DNA of 64,000 nt from Capitulum mitella. Taxonomy: Eukaryota > Arthropoda > Thecostraca > Pollicipedomorpha > Pollicipedidae. Of the stretch, positions 13,390 through 27,060 are shown in pieces (positions within the stretch are counted from its first letter, which is position 1; every line of letters begins with the position of its first letter). The stretch is from contig CP099845.1 in NCBI GenBank assembly GCA_030062745.1, forward strand, positions 19,384,903 to 19,448,902, written 5' to 3'. Position numbers and translations under genes: made by a program. A model generated the notes under the pieces. It did no database searches, was not told where the DNA came from, and saw only the letters and a list, made by a program, of their open reading frames with translations.

Positions 13390-13870
13390 CCCGCTCCAGC
13401 TGATCAGACCGTTATTCTCGGCCGCCGGCCGGACGATAAGTCGCCCTGACGAGGCCTCGCTCTGCGTGTGGCGCCTCACGCAGCGGGCGGTCTCGCGTTG
13501 TTTCACGGGTCATCAGCGCCGGAGTCGGTCGCCTGTTGCCCAGAGGGGCGCCGCCGCCGCCGCCGCCGTCGCCGCCGGCGGCGGCCGCGCGGCCGTCGGG
13601 CGCCGGCCGACGCGACGACCGCCGGACGCGGAACAGCGGTCGCGCGGCCGCTGGCGGCGCGCTTCAAAATACCCCGCCGCCGCCGGCCGAGGCCGAAAAT
13701 AGGCGGCCAATCAATGCCGGCCGCCTGGGCGGACGCGCCGCCGGCGGCGGCGGGGCGTTCCCACGCCAGGCGGACGGCGAGAGGTGAGCGGATACTCCGG
13801 CGGAACGGCGGACATTCAGCGCGGACCGTGTGACGATGTCCGCCGCGCAGTCGGGCGGGCTGGCTGACTG
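13390..13870. other. CpG-rich island with a GCC/GCG triplet run
   Basis: GC content rises sharply, with a (GCC)n-like run at about 13,545-13,590 and many GGCCGG and CGCCGG words. Long frames are open on both strands, as expected for such composition, and none resembles a known protein. It could be a regulatory island within the eag intron (inference). Confidence 0.5.
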
Positions 13871-16800
13871 CGGGCGATGATGCCTAGAGTGAACGCGCCT
13901 GGAGGGGCTGGTTGAATGGGTTTATTCGAAGCCGCGTCGCAGGACAATCGCCGCGTGATCTTCAGGAGATTTCGACGGAACCGCATGAAGACGACTGTTC
14001 GATTCCCTCGTCTTGAGTATGAAAGTTCTGCCAATGAAGGTACATTCTGTCCCCTCTCGAAATTTTGAAACTGATCGATTGGTTTCAATCACATCGAGCC
14101 TTGTCCAATGTCGGAGCCGTGGTGCCTTGGACGGATTCCGGAAAACAGCCATGTCCCCAGTTCCGAGGAGCGCTAAGCAACCGGGTGTCTTTGCAAAGGC
14201 TGCATACATGGAAGCTCGTGACCCTGCCGCCTTCGCTCTCCCGATGCGTCACCGGGGTGGATAGCTGCGCTGACTTTTTTACACGCTGTTTTACGATCAA
14301 CGTTATAATGAAATTGTATTAAAAATAAAATAAAATGAAAATAAAAGCCTCTCGATTCTATTTCAACTGGGTAACAAACCACGTACTAAAAGCTTAGCAA
14401 ATGCTTAGTGAATAAAATACAGAGCAGATGTCGAACATTGCCCTCATTCCGGAAGAAAAGCTGACGCAGATATTCCAAAGAAACCCAAATCGGTTTAGAC
14501 CTGCCTGCGCCCATGCATCCATAACCGTTAAAGTAAAACGTGTCAGCACATGTTTCAAGAGTGTGTACCGAGGTCGGGCCTTCAGTGGTTCGCGCTTATC
14601 GTAATCCCATGAGACCTCATTGATATGAAGCTTAAGAATGTCCAACCGCAATTTGCGCTTTATTTATTTATTGTTATTTTTAAATAATATTTGTGTATTA
14701 TCTATTATATTACTTATATATTATTTATTATATTAAGAATTACTAAATCAAAGCTGCCGTAATTAAACGAATCGAATACTTCACACTTCCTCGGTATATC
14801 GAACATTAGGCACACGCTGAGATCCGGAGGCTGAGAGGATCAAGGCCCTCCAGTTTTAAGAGATTCCAATTCTCGTCGGACGAGGCGAGGTGGTTGACTC
14901 CCCCTCCCCCTTGCCGTGTGGTTTTCTTAGACTGCCGGAGAACGGCCCCGTCAAGGGTCTGAAATTGGCACACCTGACTTTAAGTCCTTTTTGCATACTA
15001 CAAAATAAAAATCATATTGCTCGGTCACGATACGTGACTGGATTAAGATGCCATTCTCGAGAGCTTGCAAGTAGTTTTTTTGGATCTGGTGCTAGGGTTT
15101 TCTTTTTTTTCTCAGGAATCTGATGAGCTATAGGATCAGTTTTTGATACAAGAGTGTTTCGGCGTATGCTTGGCAACATACCGCTGTTTGCAAGATCAGT
15201 GTTTCTTTAGACCTTAGGTCAAGTTCAAATGAGGTCATGGACCTTACCAGACATCACAATCACTTTGAACTACTGGTATGGGATTTGTTGGTGCTGACTT
15301 CAGTAATCACAACTATTTGTAACTCTGTGATCAGAACCTTACTCTACCTATGATCAGAGCTCTGTTCTGATGTTAATCAGGCCTATTTTCGGAATTATCA
15401 GCGTCACAAAATATGGCAACGATTACGACCTTACACTGGCCCAACGTTCACCAAAACGGAAAATGCCATTGGCTACAATGACTGATTACGTTTAAAACCA
15501 ATGCGGAGCCAAAGCACACTTTGCAAAACGTTTCACTACAAAAAAACTGCTTTGATGACGGCCGGACGAGCCAAACGATGTGATATTTTCGCTGATGTAT
15601 GAGAAGCCACCTGGTGACTGAAGGAGTCAAATCAGGTATCATTCGAATCAGAAAGAAACTAAAGACACGCTTGTTTCTGTTTCGTCGCTCTATCTCAGTT
15701 CGAGGTGAAATGGGCAGGGGTACACCCCTTCCCCCCCATCTTGGGGCGTTAGGCTGAAAATCCTGATGTCCGGTGAGGGCTAACCTCCCGTCAATCACTC
15801 GAAAGAATCGGTCTGATATCCTAGCCAGACCCTTCCCCACGCACAAAAACACACGCAAAAGGACATACACACACAAATTCTCGGAAACCTTCAGTCATGA
15901 CATTAGGTTACGAAATGTGTGTCATCTTTTCGACTGATGGCCTATAAGGAACGTCACACTGCGGTACACCTGTTGCATGTGGTGTGAAACACACTGGTAT
16001 GTCGTATGTCAGTGTTCCAGGAGACAATGAACCGTTTTTAACTCTACTTATTACACACGTCTTGTATCTGTGTCAGACTATCAAAACCTACATTAATGTG
16101 CTCACTTTAAGATATTAGGGTGATCCCTTGTATTTTTATTGACAAGCAAGTTAATTTTTCACTGATTATGTATTCTAGTTGCGCTGAATTAAAAAAAAAC
16201 TAACTATGTTTCATCATTTCTGTGTCTTTTCTTATGTTAATGCCAGCATTTGACTCACGTTCACCAACCATTTACGATGCCGGTTTCTCGGAATTAGCAC
16301 ACGAAAGTTATCAAGGAATGAAATACCGGCATGGCAAAATTTTCATTCACAACAACTTCACACAACTTTGGACTTTCTTAAAAGAAAAAATGGATATCGC
16401 TAAACGAGAAGCGACCATTAATGATGTATGTCATGAACAGCGCAAGGGCACATGGTGTGAAGAGGCATGAACCCTCAGCTTCCCTCCTCCAGCCTGAGCG
16501 AATGGTACGGCCTGCCGTATCGTTCGCAGTGAGCTCAGCGGGCACAGAAGAGCTCGCCACCTTTTCCAGTAGGCATACTGTGCCGCAAATCACTACTGTA
16601 ATGCGGCACAGAAGCTCAAGGTTTCCTTGCCCGTAGAGCGAGAACAGATCGTCCTCGAATGCGCAGGAGCACAACCACTACGCATGTATCCATTCATTTC
16701 TCGTGTGACAACGCAGGTGCAGATAATGAGCTTTTGTGCCATAAAGGCAAAATAGCGCTGCCATCTCTTGTTACGAATTTGCCACCCGTTGCGATCAAAT

Positions 16801-17705
16801 GGAGTTTAAGTTCGATAAAGATACTATATCTTCAAAACAATCAGATTTCAAATTTTCAATAAGATTTTTCGTGTTTTATGCCTTTTGATGTATTACTATA
16901 ACAATAATTTCATGTCAATAGCATGCTGAAGCGTCGTCAGGCTATAGATGAGCTTTTCCGAGTGACTGAAGACAACGGCAGCTGCCAAGACGCATGAAAC
17001 GGGCCATCAGGCACTTGCAATTAGTTTTAATTCCCCGCAACCATGCCAAAGGTTCAAGACATTGGAACGTACTTATGCCATCTGAATGACTCGCATAACT
17101 TAAAGACACATCCGAACAGCTGGAAGATGGAAAATATTGTCCTATACCAAACTTTTCTTTTTTTCTTCACATTTCTGTTGTATGCTATTTATGCGAATTG
17201 TTTTTTGAAAGTTTTTAAACACCCACGAGATCATGACTAAAAAATGTAAAAAATGAACTTGGCTTATTTCCACGTAGCTGGAAGCGTTTCAGTACACACC
17301 ACTTTTTTTTTCCCCCCCAGCATCCCAACCACTCCGACCTTTGAAAGATGGGGCTGCTCAAAGATGTTCTGGAGCTCACGTTTCAACATACTCCTTAACA
17401 CAAAAATGAGTGTACCTTTTACGATCGGCATACATCCATTTGTTTGTTAATTATTAGATGCCTTCAAAAGCATAAATGCTGGAGGAAAGACAGATCGACG
17501 TATGTCGCGAGCAGGGGTCAACGTGTCGCAGAACAACATCAAAACACTCTCGCCAATATCAGCCACAGAAATGACGGCACGAAACGTAAAACGGATATGT
17601 TTGTGAAGCGGTAGAAACGAATAGAGAAGCGAATCAAAAACTGGGCAGAAAAAAATGGCTAAGAAGAGAAGCGAGAGAAGAGAAGCGGGAGCGTCCACAG
17701 GGCTA

Positions 17706-17846
<141 letters not shown>

Positions 17847-17931
17847 TCACGGCACCGCCGGCTCACTGGTGCCATCCAGAGGCGGCGCGGCGGGCGGTCC
17901 GGCCGACGTCCAGGCCGCGCACCATCACCGC

Positions 17932-19060
17932 GTCTGCAGGTACCGGAGACCGGAGACGGTCAGACAGGTCAGCGTTTGAAGGTACCGGAGACCGGAGACG
18001 GTCAGACGGGTCAGCGTCTGAAGGTACCGACAGACCGGAGACGGTCAGACAGGTCAGCGTCTGAAGGTACCGGAGACCGGAGACGGTCAGACGGGTCAGC
18101 GTCTGAAGGTACCGACAGACCGGAGACGGTCAGACGGGTCAGCGTCTGAAGGTACCGACAGACCGGGGGAGGTCAGACAGGTCAGCGTCTGAAGGTATCG
18201 GAGACCGGAGACGGTCAGACGGGTCAGCGTCTGAAGGTATCGGAGACCGGAGACGGTCAGACGGGTCAGCGTCTGAAGGTACCGACAGACCGGGGGAGGT
18301 CAGACAGGTCAGCGTCTGAAGGTACCGGAGACCGGAGACGGTCGGACGGGTCAGCGTCTGAAGGTATCGGAGACCGGAGACGGTCAGACGGGTCAGCGTC
18401 TGAAGGTATCGGAGACCGGAGACGGTCAGACGGGTCAGCGTCTGCAGGTACCGGAGACCGGAGACGGTCAGACGGGTCAGCGTCTGCAGGTACCGGAGAC
18501 CGGAGACGGTCAGACGGGTCAGCGTCTGCAGGTACCGACAGACCGGAGACGGTCAGACGGGTCGGCGTCTGAAGGTACCGACAGACCGGGGGGAGGTCAG
18601 ACGGGTCAACGTCTGAAGGTACCGACAAACCGGGGGGAGGTCAGACAGGCGACGGGTCAGCGTCTGTAAATTCCGAGAGACCGGAAACAAGTCAGCGTCT
18701 GTAGATTCCGAGGGGCTGGGGGCAAGTCAGCGTCTGTAGACACTGAGAGACCGGGGACAGGTCAGCCTCTGTAGACACTGAGAGACCGGGGACAGGTCAG
18801 CGTCTGTAGACAGTGAAAGACCACGGACAAGTCAGCGTCTGTGGACACTGGGAGATCGGGGACAGGTCATTGTCTGTACATTCCCAGAGGCCGGGGACGG
18901 GTCAGCTTCTGGACATTCCGACAGACCGGGAACTGGTCGGCGTATGTAGATTCCTGCAAACCGGAAACAGGTCAACATATGCAGACACCGAGAGACCGGG
19001 GACAGATAAGCATCTGCAGGTTCTGAGAGGCTGGGAACAAGTCAGCTTCTGTAGACAACA
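17932..19060. repeat. 42-bp minisatellite upstream of eag
   Basis: Roughly 27 head-to-tail copies of a unit of about 42 bp contain GGTACCGGAGACCGGAGACG and GTCAGACGGGTCAGCGTCTG. Two unit variants (ACCGGAGACC and ACCGACAGACC) are intermixed. Units are nearly identical from 17,932 to about 18,620 and progressively degenerate toward 19,060. Because 42 is a multiple of three, the minus strand stays open for 120 codons (18,266-18,628) as a 14-residue repeat. I treat that as a by-product of the period. Confidence 0.95.
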
Positions 19061-22000
19061 CGAAAAGTTCCCACTAGCATGAAGGTCGCATTAGCTCAAC
19101 GGACATGTCCAAGACCATGGAAGACTGGACAAAAAATGCCGCTGCTGGGGCCCTCCCAGTACACAGGTGAAGGGCGTCATACAGACTTCCTGTGAGGAAG
19201 CAAATGACCGATGTGCAACAGTGCTAAACACGGACACAGATGAAACTTGGACTTACAGTAGCGATGAAGCTTGAAAAATAAGACATGCGTGGACCGAAAT
19301 TCTGCTGTGTTCTGATTTGGAGACAGTTGACATGTTTGTGATTCGATGTGCGCCGTGTCACAGCTTTTAACGTGATTGGCTGATAGATAATGATGTTTGC
19401 GTGTTGGCCTAGCCTATCATTACTGCTGCATTACAGAATGATGGACACGTTTCCATTTTGATATGTATTTTTTACATTGCCTAAATCATTATTTTTCCCA
19501 TGAAGTCATGTACCGAACAGCAAGCTGTAGTTACTCACTTGCGCACTGCTCAGACCCATACGGATCACTTTGTAACTATGCGATCAGGGAGGTGAGACGG
19601 AAACGGAAACATACCTCAGTCGACGTACAATCAGAACAAATTCAGACCATAATCGTCAGTGACCCCTACTTGTACATACATACAAGACTTGGAACAATGT
19701 CTGTGAGTAGAATTGCTCCGAAACATCGTTGTTAGTTTTCCCTTACATTACGCAGAGAGTTTTTTTGTGGAACGACATTTGTTCCAATCGACGGAAACCG
19801 GCTCCAAAAACTGCGTACACAAATGACTTCAGCAATATATTTGCCCCAAGTACTGATGTCGCGCAATTTGGTGTCCAAATGACATGTAAACCGTTTCAAT
19901 GCAAACCACTTAAGGTTACTCGACGACTTTTTCTACGAACAGGCATGCCAAAACAAAAGTATGAACCCATGTAACAGCGTTTCTAGAGTTGACAGACCCA
20001 GAGCCACTCTTGTTTAATTCCTTTCAAAGCTAATGTTAACCACAGAGCTAATGTTACCACAGGGCTAATGCTAAAACTACCTGATCTGAAGTTGATGGTG
20101 GCTCCGTCCCACCTGTCCTATGGATTGCCACACGCATTAATGCATGCTACATGCCGGCATCTGCACCGTCATGTGAGAATTCTTGCGGCCTATTTAGACA
20201 GCGGAAACATGGCTTCATATTTTGCATGCTAAAACACAAAGCTAAGTGCATGGCTGAGTATGCGACGTTGGTTGCATCGAAGCGCAAAATGTAATATTTG
20301 TAACACCTTGGCTACTGTTTTCGCACTATTCAAACTTCATTGGTAAAAAATTGATACAAAAACCGGAAGTTCAGGGAAAAAAAGACGTTTGTCTCGCCGC
20401 CTGCAGCTGAACGTCAGACTGCGTTCAAGAAATGCGACTCTGGGCTCTGAATCTAGTCAGGGGAAATTCTAGGTTCACTATAGAATGTGATGTGTTAAAT
20501 ATTTCTTGATTTGTGAAGGCGCAACTTATGACAGCACCGAGCTTTGACGATTAATGGTCGATTTACTTCATTATAAATAGCTAAATAATACCGTCCATAG
20601 GGGTGAGTGTATTCTGTTAATGCTTCTCAGTTCCGTTTCACATTCGATATTGGTCAAAGGAACGCAGGAACCCAGGTGTCACCTGCAGTTGTCTCTGAAG
20701 CAAAACAATCGTGACTAAAGGGGATCTTGAAAATCGTCTCGCGAACTTTCTCTGTTGTGAGCCATTTCCGGCCTGAACCATTTCGGAACAGTAATGGTCT
20801 GTGAGGCACAACTACCTGAATGCTCAGCCATTACACCGATGACAATCCTCCCGTTTCGCTAATGGAGTACTATTGACAAAGTTATCGAGGAAATCTACAC
20901 GAATCATCCTCTTTCACCATCATACAAGATACTTTTCAAGAAGTTTCCGCTTTTGTTTTTACTTGCTCGACTTGCCATAGATTTCTAATGTCATTTAAAC
21001 TGCAGTATTGAGCGAGCTTCGTGCGATGACAAAGGAAAGAAAAATCATTTGAGCAGAATAGGAATGAAATCAGTAAAAACAGTCAAAGGTAAGCCAATCA
21101 AATGTTTTAGGTTTCGCTGTATCCTCGGAATACATCTTTACGAAGCTAGCGCGAGGCCAGTGATGTCTGTAAACACTCTCAACTGGCTCACCGTCCCCTC
21201 CAAACCAGTTTACGCGCCAAACCGCCCATCTGGATCTTGTTGCTCCATCTAGCAGGTTTTATTCCCTTGGAACTGGTAACTGATATGGTTACGCAGAATT
21301 CTGTACATAATTTAGTATGATTCGTAATGAATGTTTTTCCCAATATGGGAAACAGTTACGGTACTTCAGCGCACGCACAGCACCTGGAGCCAACGCATGG
21401 ATGGAAGTGTTGCATGAAACTGTTGGAAATTAATAGCCGGCACACCTAACATAACGCTATACACCGTTATTTCATTGTCATTCGGGAGGTTTCCTCACAA
21501 ACAGCAAACACTCGTCCAGATTTCTGCAGCCACGTGGCCTAGATACGACTGCATATTCAAAAGGTCAAATAGGGCTTCCTCATGCGGTAACTGGACGGCG
21601 CTGTCCCACAAACGCAGGCACCATTTGCACCTGGCACAATCCGTGTCAGTGTTTGGACGCCGTTGCCTGGCGACCGAGACGCGTTTCGGGGCTGACAAGA
21701 TTCGCCCGGTCAATGTGACCGCTAAAATATGTATGTCACTGTCAGTGGCCGGAGGTCGGTGTGGGCTGATGGGAGCGATAGAACGACACCGGCCGGCGGT
21801 AATTTGACACAGCAGGTGAACGGCCCGGCGCGCGGCAGAGGCCGTCTGGAACGTCACGACAGCGGGTCAGGCGAAAAGAAGGGGAAGCACCTGCCCCACC
21901 GCCAGATCGAGTCAGTTACCGGTATACAATAGATGGAGGCCAGACAGGCGTTTTAAGCGTCGTACTGTAAGCAGACAAAGTGGGCAGTAACAGAGGTCTA

Positions 22001-22794
22001 GGCGCTTTATTCCAACAACGCGTCTGTGGTCATGTGACTGTGCATGCTGCAGTGGCAGTGACGGGTCATATTGCAAAGTTGAACGACGATATTACGTTTT
22101 CATATGCCGCTGTGGTGATACCGTTCTCCTGCCGGGTTCCATTTAAGTCCAATGAAAGGCGTTAGGCTCAGCTGGTTAAAAGTCCAATTAAAACACGAGT
22201 TTCCGAATGCAAACTTTTGGCACCTGAGAGATATGCACACAATTATAGGCCACTAAAAATTCGGAAATCGTTAGCTGCCGCCCAATCGTGCCATACACAA
22301 TATGGCATGCACTGGAGTATCAGAGGAAAAATGGCATAGAACGTGATGCTTTACATCTGATAAGGAACTGATTCCAGAGACTAGTTTGCAAACGAATCTG
22401 GCACTGGCTGATTGCTTGGTGTGGTAATGCCTGATGGCTTCGGGTGTTCCAAAGGACCCCCACGGTGCTGTTTTGTGCACATGGGTAAATCCACAGGTAG
22501 GGCTATAGTCATGTAAAGTAACACATGTGACGGACGCGTAAAGGGCAAGCAGCTAGTTTTTCATGGACTACAAATTATAGACTTAACCGGAAAACATCGC
22601 TTTTAATAGATCCATCCACCTCACAAAGTTACTTGTATGCAAATGAGGTATAATAATAACAGATTTTCCATCTGGGCATCCTACATACTAACAAAGCATT
22701 ATGGCGCATACGACCCAGTGCGCCATCATTCCTTCAGTTTGAGGTAAGATGGAAGAATGCACATATTTGAAGCTGGAAGCAGACGGGATTGTAC

Positions 22795-22798
<4 letters not shown>

Positions 22799-22850
<52 letters not shown>
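22799..22850. repeat. (AT)n microsatellite
   Basis: An uninterrupted run of AT dinucleotides, 26 units long. Confidence 0.97.
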
Positions 22851-22852
<2 letters not shown>

Positions 22853-24016
22853 GTAACAAATGTACTAATATTTGTTAAAGCTAAGTTTGTGAATTTGCAA
22901 TGGTGGTGGGCACTGGTGCCATTAACGGATAAAACATTCGTAAAAATTTCGTGATTTCCAACACTGACAGGTACGTGTGGTTGCGGGTAAAAAATATGAA
23001 TCCACGTGCAGCGGTTGGATAAATGTCTGGACAGCGGGCAGCGGGTGAGCACGGGCAAAAATTCCTACCGTGAGGACCACAAGGGGCGAGAGACACGAGC
23101 CGGACCGTGACCGCAGACCGCCCTTCAAGAACGGTTTGCTTTCACGACAGTGAACAGCGTGGGAACTGTCGCCTGGGGCAACCACCGCTCGGCACGTCGC
23201 CACACATCAACAGGCGGTTCAGTCATGTCTGATTCACAGTGACGGCTGCGGCAGACGATGATCAGGCCGACCGCATGCAGTAGATTAGAAGAAAAGCTGC
23301 AAATAGTTGCTTTTTTCTCAGTGCTCTGACAGACATGCGTGATTGACAGAGTGATGTTTGAAGGCGGTTGGCTTTTTGCTCTTGACTGGCCTCGATTTCG
23401 TTGCCCGTTCTACTTTTTATATGTGATAGGCCATTGGCAGAAAATCCCAAGCCATGGCAGAAATGAAAGCAAATGCAAGCGGATCACGTCATCACACGCA
23501 TACGAGGATAATTTGAGGACAAACATGTCTTGTGGTGAAGAGGGAAAACCGATTGAGTTGGAGCTCACAGGATAATAAAAAAACAGAAGGTTCGAATGTT
23601 ACGAGTATCTGTACCCATCAAATGTGCAAAGTCATGTGCTGTGACGCTGGGCTTTGGCACATCATATTCATATGAGAAGAAATGTTATGATTACCTATCC
23701 ATATCTTCTTTCATCTACAAGCAATCTTTAGCAAAAGCCAAAGCTCCTACATGCCGTCGCATACCGAACACGAGTGTAACGACGTTAAGGAAATGCACCG
23801 GCAACGACGTTGAACCAGATACCCACAACCGCTCTTTAACATAGTTCTCCGTATAACGACAGAGTAAGGCATTGTATGTCAACATATACAAACAAAAATT
23901 AAGACATGGGAAATAAACTGCGTCGCAAAATGCGCATTACCTCTCAAGAGAAAAGAGGGAAAGATAGATAGATTGGTCGATAAACAGATAGCTAGACAGA
24001 CAAATATCCGCAGAGG

Positions 24017-24159
<143 letters not shown>

Positions 24160-24281
24160 GCTGCTGGTTAAAGAGCTGCAGAGTCCCATCTTCGGTGTCA
24201 TTAAGCGACGGACAGGAAGGTGTATGTCGTCTGATGTGCTGTAGCTTTCTGAAATGTTCTAGAATAATGATGCACAAGCAC

Positions 24282-24376
24282 CAAGCACGTAGCCGAGGGG
24301 ACCATGGTCCCTCCCCCTCTCAGCCAAGCGGTCTACACTAGATATTTAACGATTTCGCAGGGATACAAAATAGTGG

Positions 24377-24421
<45 letters not shown>

Positions 24422-24427
24422 TACAAA

Positions 24428-24478
<51 letters not shown>

Positions 24479-24634
24479 TACAAAAACAAACATTGTATGT
24501 TTTTTGTGCGCTTAATATGAGGGTAATTACGTAAAACTACTGCTGTTTCCCTATACATTTCGTCATATGCTAGTGGCATATGACAAAATTTGACATTTGG
24601 CCCACCCCTGAGGAAAAGTCTGGTTACGTGCTTG
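24282..24634 (+). mobile_element. hAT-like non-autonomous element, copy 1
   Basis: The terminal inverted repeats are CAAGCACGTAGCC on the left and, read inward from the right, CAAGCACGTAACC (12 of 13 match). The interior shares GAGCCAAGCGG-like (here CAGCCAAGCGG), ACTAGATAT and GGCATATGAC blocks with the copies at 28,371 and 54,948. The flanking octamers (ACAAGCAC and ATAGGTAC) match at five of eight positions, and every difference is a transition, so they fit a decayed 8-bp target duplication. The copy is enlarged by two (TA)n runs, each followed by GTGTTACAAAAACA. It has no coding capacity. Confidence 0.75.
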
Positions 24635-25867
24635 ATAGGTACTCCTGAAATGGGTTGCAAAACAATCATTTCATATCCAGCACACTGCATTCCAGCATCA
24701 GAAGTGAATAAGTGCAGAATGTGGATACCACAATTTTAAGGTTTTAACCACCTGGCAACAGCTATGACATACCCTCTTAAGAGTGCTTAAGACGCTATAT
24801 AAAATCATGCGACCCAAAACGTGATAAACAAAACAAAATAAGATAGTTGTGGATTTTACCAAAGAATTTAAATTCGGCTTGGCGTGATAATGATCTAAAT
24901 TTATGGATCGTTCGTGCGAGATGCGTACGGAATCAAAGTAAAATCTTGGGAATGGACACCTTCATCACAAGAAGTATTTTGCTGGGAGCGTCAATGACGA
25001 AACTGGCACGACGCGCAAAAAATAATATTGTTTTAAGGAACTGGTAACTCTGGGCTCTTGATTTACAATGTATTACATTCCATTTTATAAACCCACTTTT
25101 CGAACGATGTAGTGCACTCGAGTATTTGATCTGCCAATTAGTGTGTAAGATAACTTCATCGCGCATCTGGCAAATTTTGTCAAAACCAAAAAAACTACCT
25201 TCCTTCTTTTTGCCCTCTCCCCTAGCACATGAAGATGGGTTTAGTCCGAAAATTTGTGAGTCCTGCTTCCCTTCGTGATTTTCTCTTTGCAGCCTGCAAG
25301 GCACCGAGATCTGGCTTTCATTTTTTCCTTCGTCTTTGAGCAATAAGGGGTTATTTGGTCAAAACAAAACAAGCAATTTGTCAAACTTTCCCATTCGAAA
25401 TGTTTGGCAGCACAGAAGTCCTGAATTAAAGTTCCTTGCTAACCCTAGCGTTGGCCGGTACAACCGCATAACGCGCCGCACACTTCGCCCGCAAACTGTC
25501 ATTGAGTCAGAAGTCTTCACGGCTACGCCGCGCTCTGCTATGGTTTTTCCACGGCCGCAGGCAGTGCGTGATATCAGGCCAACAGGCCGACCGGCAGGCC
25601 GCGGGTCTCATAATATGCATACCGTCACTGGGGTGCATACCGTCAATGACATGCATACCACCACCTGGGCGTCCCCTCGGCAGCTGGAACGCAAATTCGG
25701 CTGTCGGCCCTATTCGTTGTGCATGGTGTCTGGTCTTGGACGTGATACTCTGCGGTCTTGTCAGTGGTGTGAACGCGGTAGCTAGATCGGTGTTGTGGGA
25801 ATATCATCATTTGCCAATCTGAATCGGAGTGAATAAATCAAAGCCGGCGTGCTGAGCACAGAGGGAA

Positions 25868-25900
25868 GGAAACGCTGACGTATGCGACGTCAGCGTTTCC
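25868..25900. other. Perfect 14-bp inverted repeat with 5-nt loop, CRE-like
   Basis: GGAAACGCTGACGT is followed by ATGCG and then its exact reverse complement. Each arm ends in a TGACGT/ACGTCA half typical of CREB/ATF-type bZIP sites. It could act as a paired bZIP site or form a hairpin. No gene adjoins it. Confidence 0.8.
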
Positions 25901-26039
25901 GTATGTCTTTTAGTCATTTCCATCTGGAAACATGATACCGGAGAACTTTAACTAATTTCGCCTAACACAGGCATGGAGTTTGGGGCCCGCACGTGGCTTA
26001 CGAAACATCAGACTCGCCATTTGCATCTCCCCGAGCAGC

Positions 26040-26950
26040 CTGTTGCTGAAGTCAGCCGTACTAGAACTGCCCGCTCCGCCCCGCGAAATCGCTCACCTGT
26101 GTCCGGGACAGCTCACCGCCGGGCGCCCGGCACGTCACAACGTCCCGGCCCGCGCCCGCCACCGACCAACGTCCCGGCCCCGGCGGCGCCGACTGTCCGG
26201 GCGGCCGGCGCCGCGGGCGCGCGCCGTGACGCCGTCACGTGACCGCCGCAGGTGATCGAACCGGGCGCCGCGGTATTTACCGCAGCGCGCCGCGTCACCA
26301 TGGTTACAACGATTCGGCTGTTTACAGTGTCATGATCAGCGGCGGCCGAAATCTGTGGCGGCGATGCGCGGTGCGTCGGCGGCCGATGAGCCGCTCTCGG
26401 GAAATGAGCCCGGATCGTGGCGTCTCCTGGCTACGCGACGTTCGGGCCTTCCGGCTGTGGCTGTTTGTGAATCTGGGCAACCGGAAAGTCGTGAGGGAGG
26501 CAGACAGTGAACCGTCGCTTTCATCACCGGCGGATGATGAACCGAAGAATCTCTGAACCGATGAACCAGTAGACCGGGAGACAGGTGAGCCGATGGGCCG
26601 CCGGACCAAAGGACCGACGTACCGGCGGACCTGCGGACTGATGGAACGGCACATCCACAGACCGATAAACCGGCTGACCGATGGGCCGATGGCCGACGAG
26701 GCGGGCGTGGTCGCCGGCCGGCCTCGTCCGTCACCGTCCGTGATGTGCGCGTCACACGGCCAGGCCTGATGGAGGTCCCGGCCGCGGCTTTCCCATCGCT
26801 CCGGCCGTGGGAGCCCGACGAGTCCGGTGTCACGCAGAGGGGGCGGCGAGCTGTCGCCGAGACTGCGGGCTCGGTGGCCATTAGCCCTATTGGCGACAGC
26901 AGCCCGACAGCCAAGACGTGGCAACAGAGAAGCAAAGTTTTTTTCCAAAA
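26040..26950. other. CpG-rich island containing a decayed GACCGATG-type repeat
   Basis: A GC- and CpG-rich block carries, at about 26,535-26,710, many imperfect repeats of a GACCGATGGGCCG/GAACCGATGAACC type. Both strands are open over long distances (up to 208 codons on the minus strand), but the predicted sequences are low-complexity and resemble nothing known. A promoter or first exon cannot be excluded, but I see no supporting motif. Confidence 0.45.
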
Positions 26951-26989
26951 TGTTGACTCCGATTCCGGCTCAAGTCACGGCCTAGATCT

Positions 26990-27060
26990 ACTGAGACATG
27001 CTAGGACACGGCCTGGACTAACATGGACACGGCCTGGCCTAATATGGACACGGCTGGTCA
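26990..27060 (+). repeat. Short tandem repeat, about 24-bp unit, three copies
   Basis: Three successive units share GGACACGGCCTGG(A/C)CTAA(C/T)AT-like sequence. The last unit is truncated at GGACACGGCTGG. Confidence 0.8.

Noticed and set aside
15448-15876. 142-codon minus-strand frame
   Set aside because: No domain is recognised and it includes poly-G/poly-C runs. It could be a transposon scrap, but nothing supports a call.
18266-18628. 120-codon minus-strand frame with a 14-residue repeat
   Set aside because: The frame stays open only because the minisatellite period is 42, a multiple of three. There are no splice signals, and its ATG lies in the repeat.
17932-19060. Possible CRISPR array
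   Set aside because: The units are contiguous and nearly identical with no unique spacers, and the genome is eukaryotic.
26322-26948. 208-codon minus-strand frame
   Set aside because: It is formed by a CpG-rich block and a decayed GACCGATG-type repeat. An overlapping 199-codon frame is open on the same strand, and no domain is visible.
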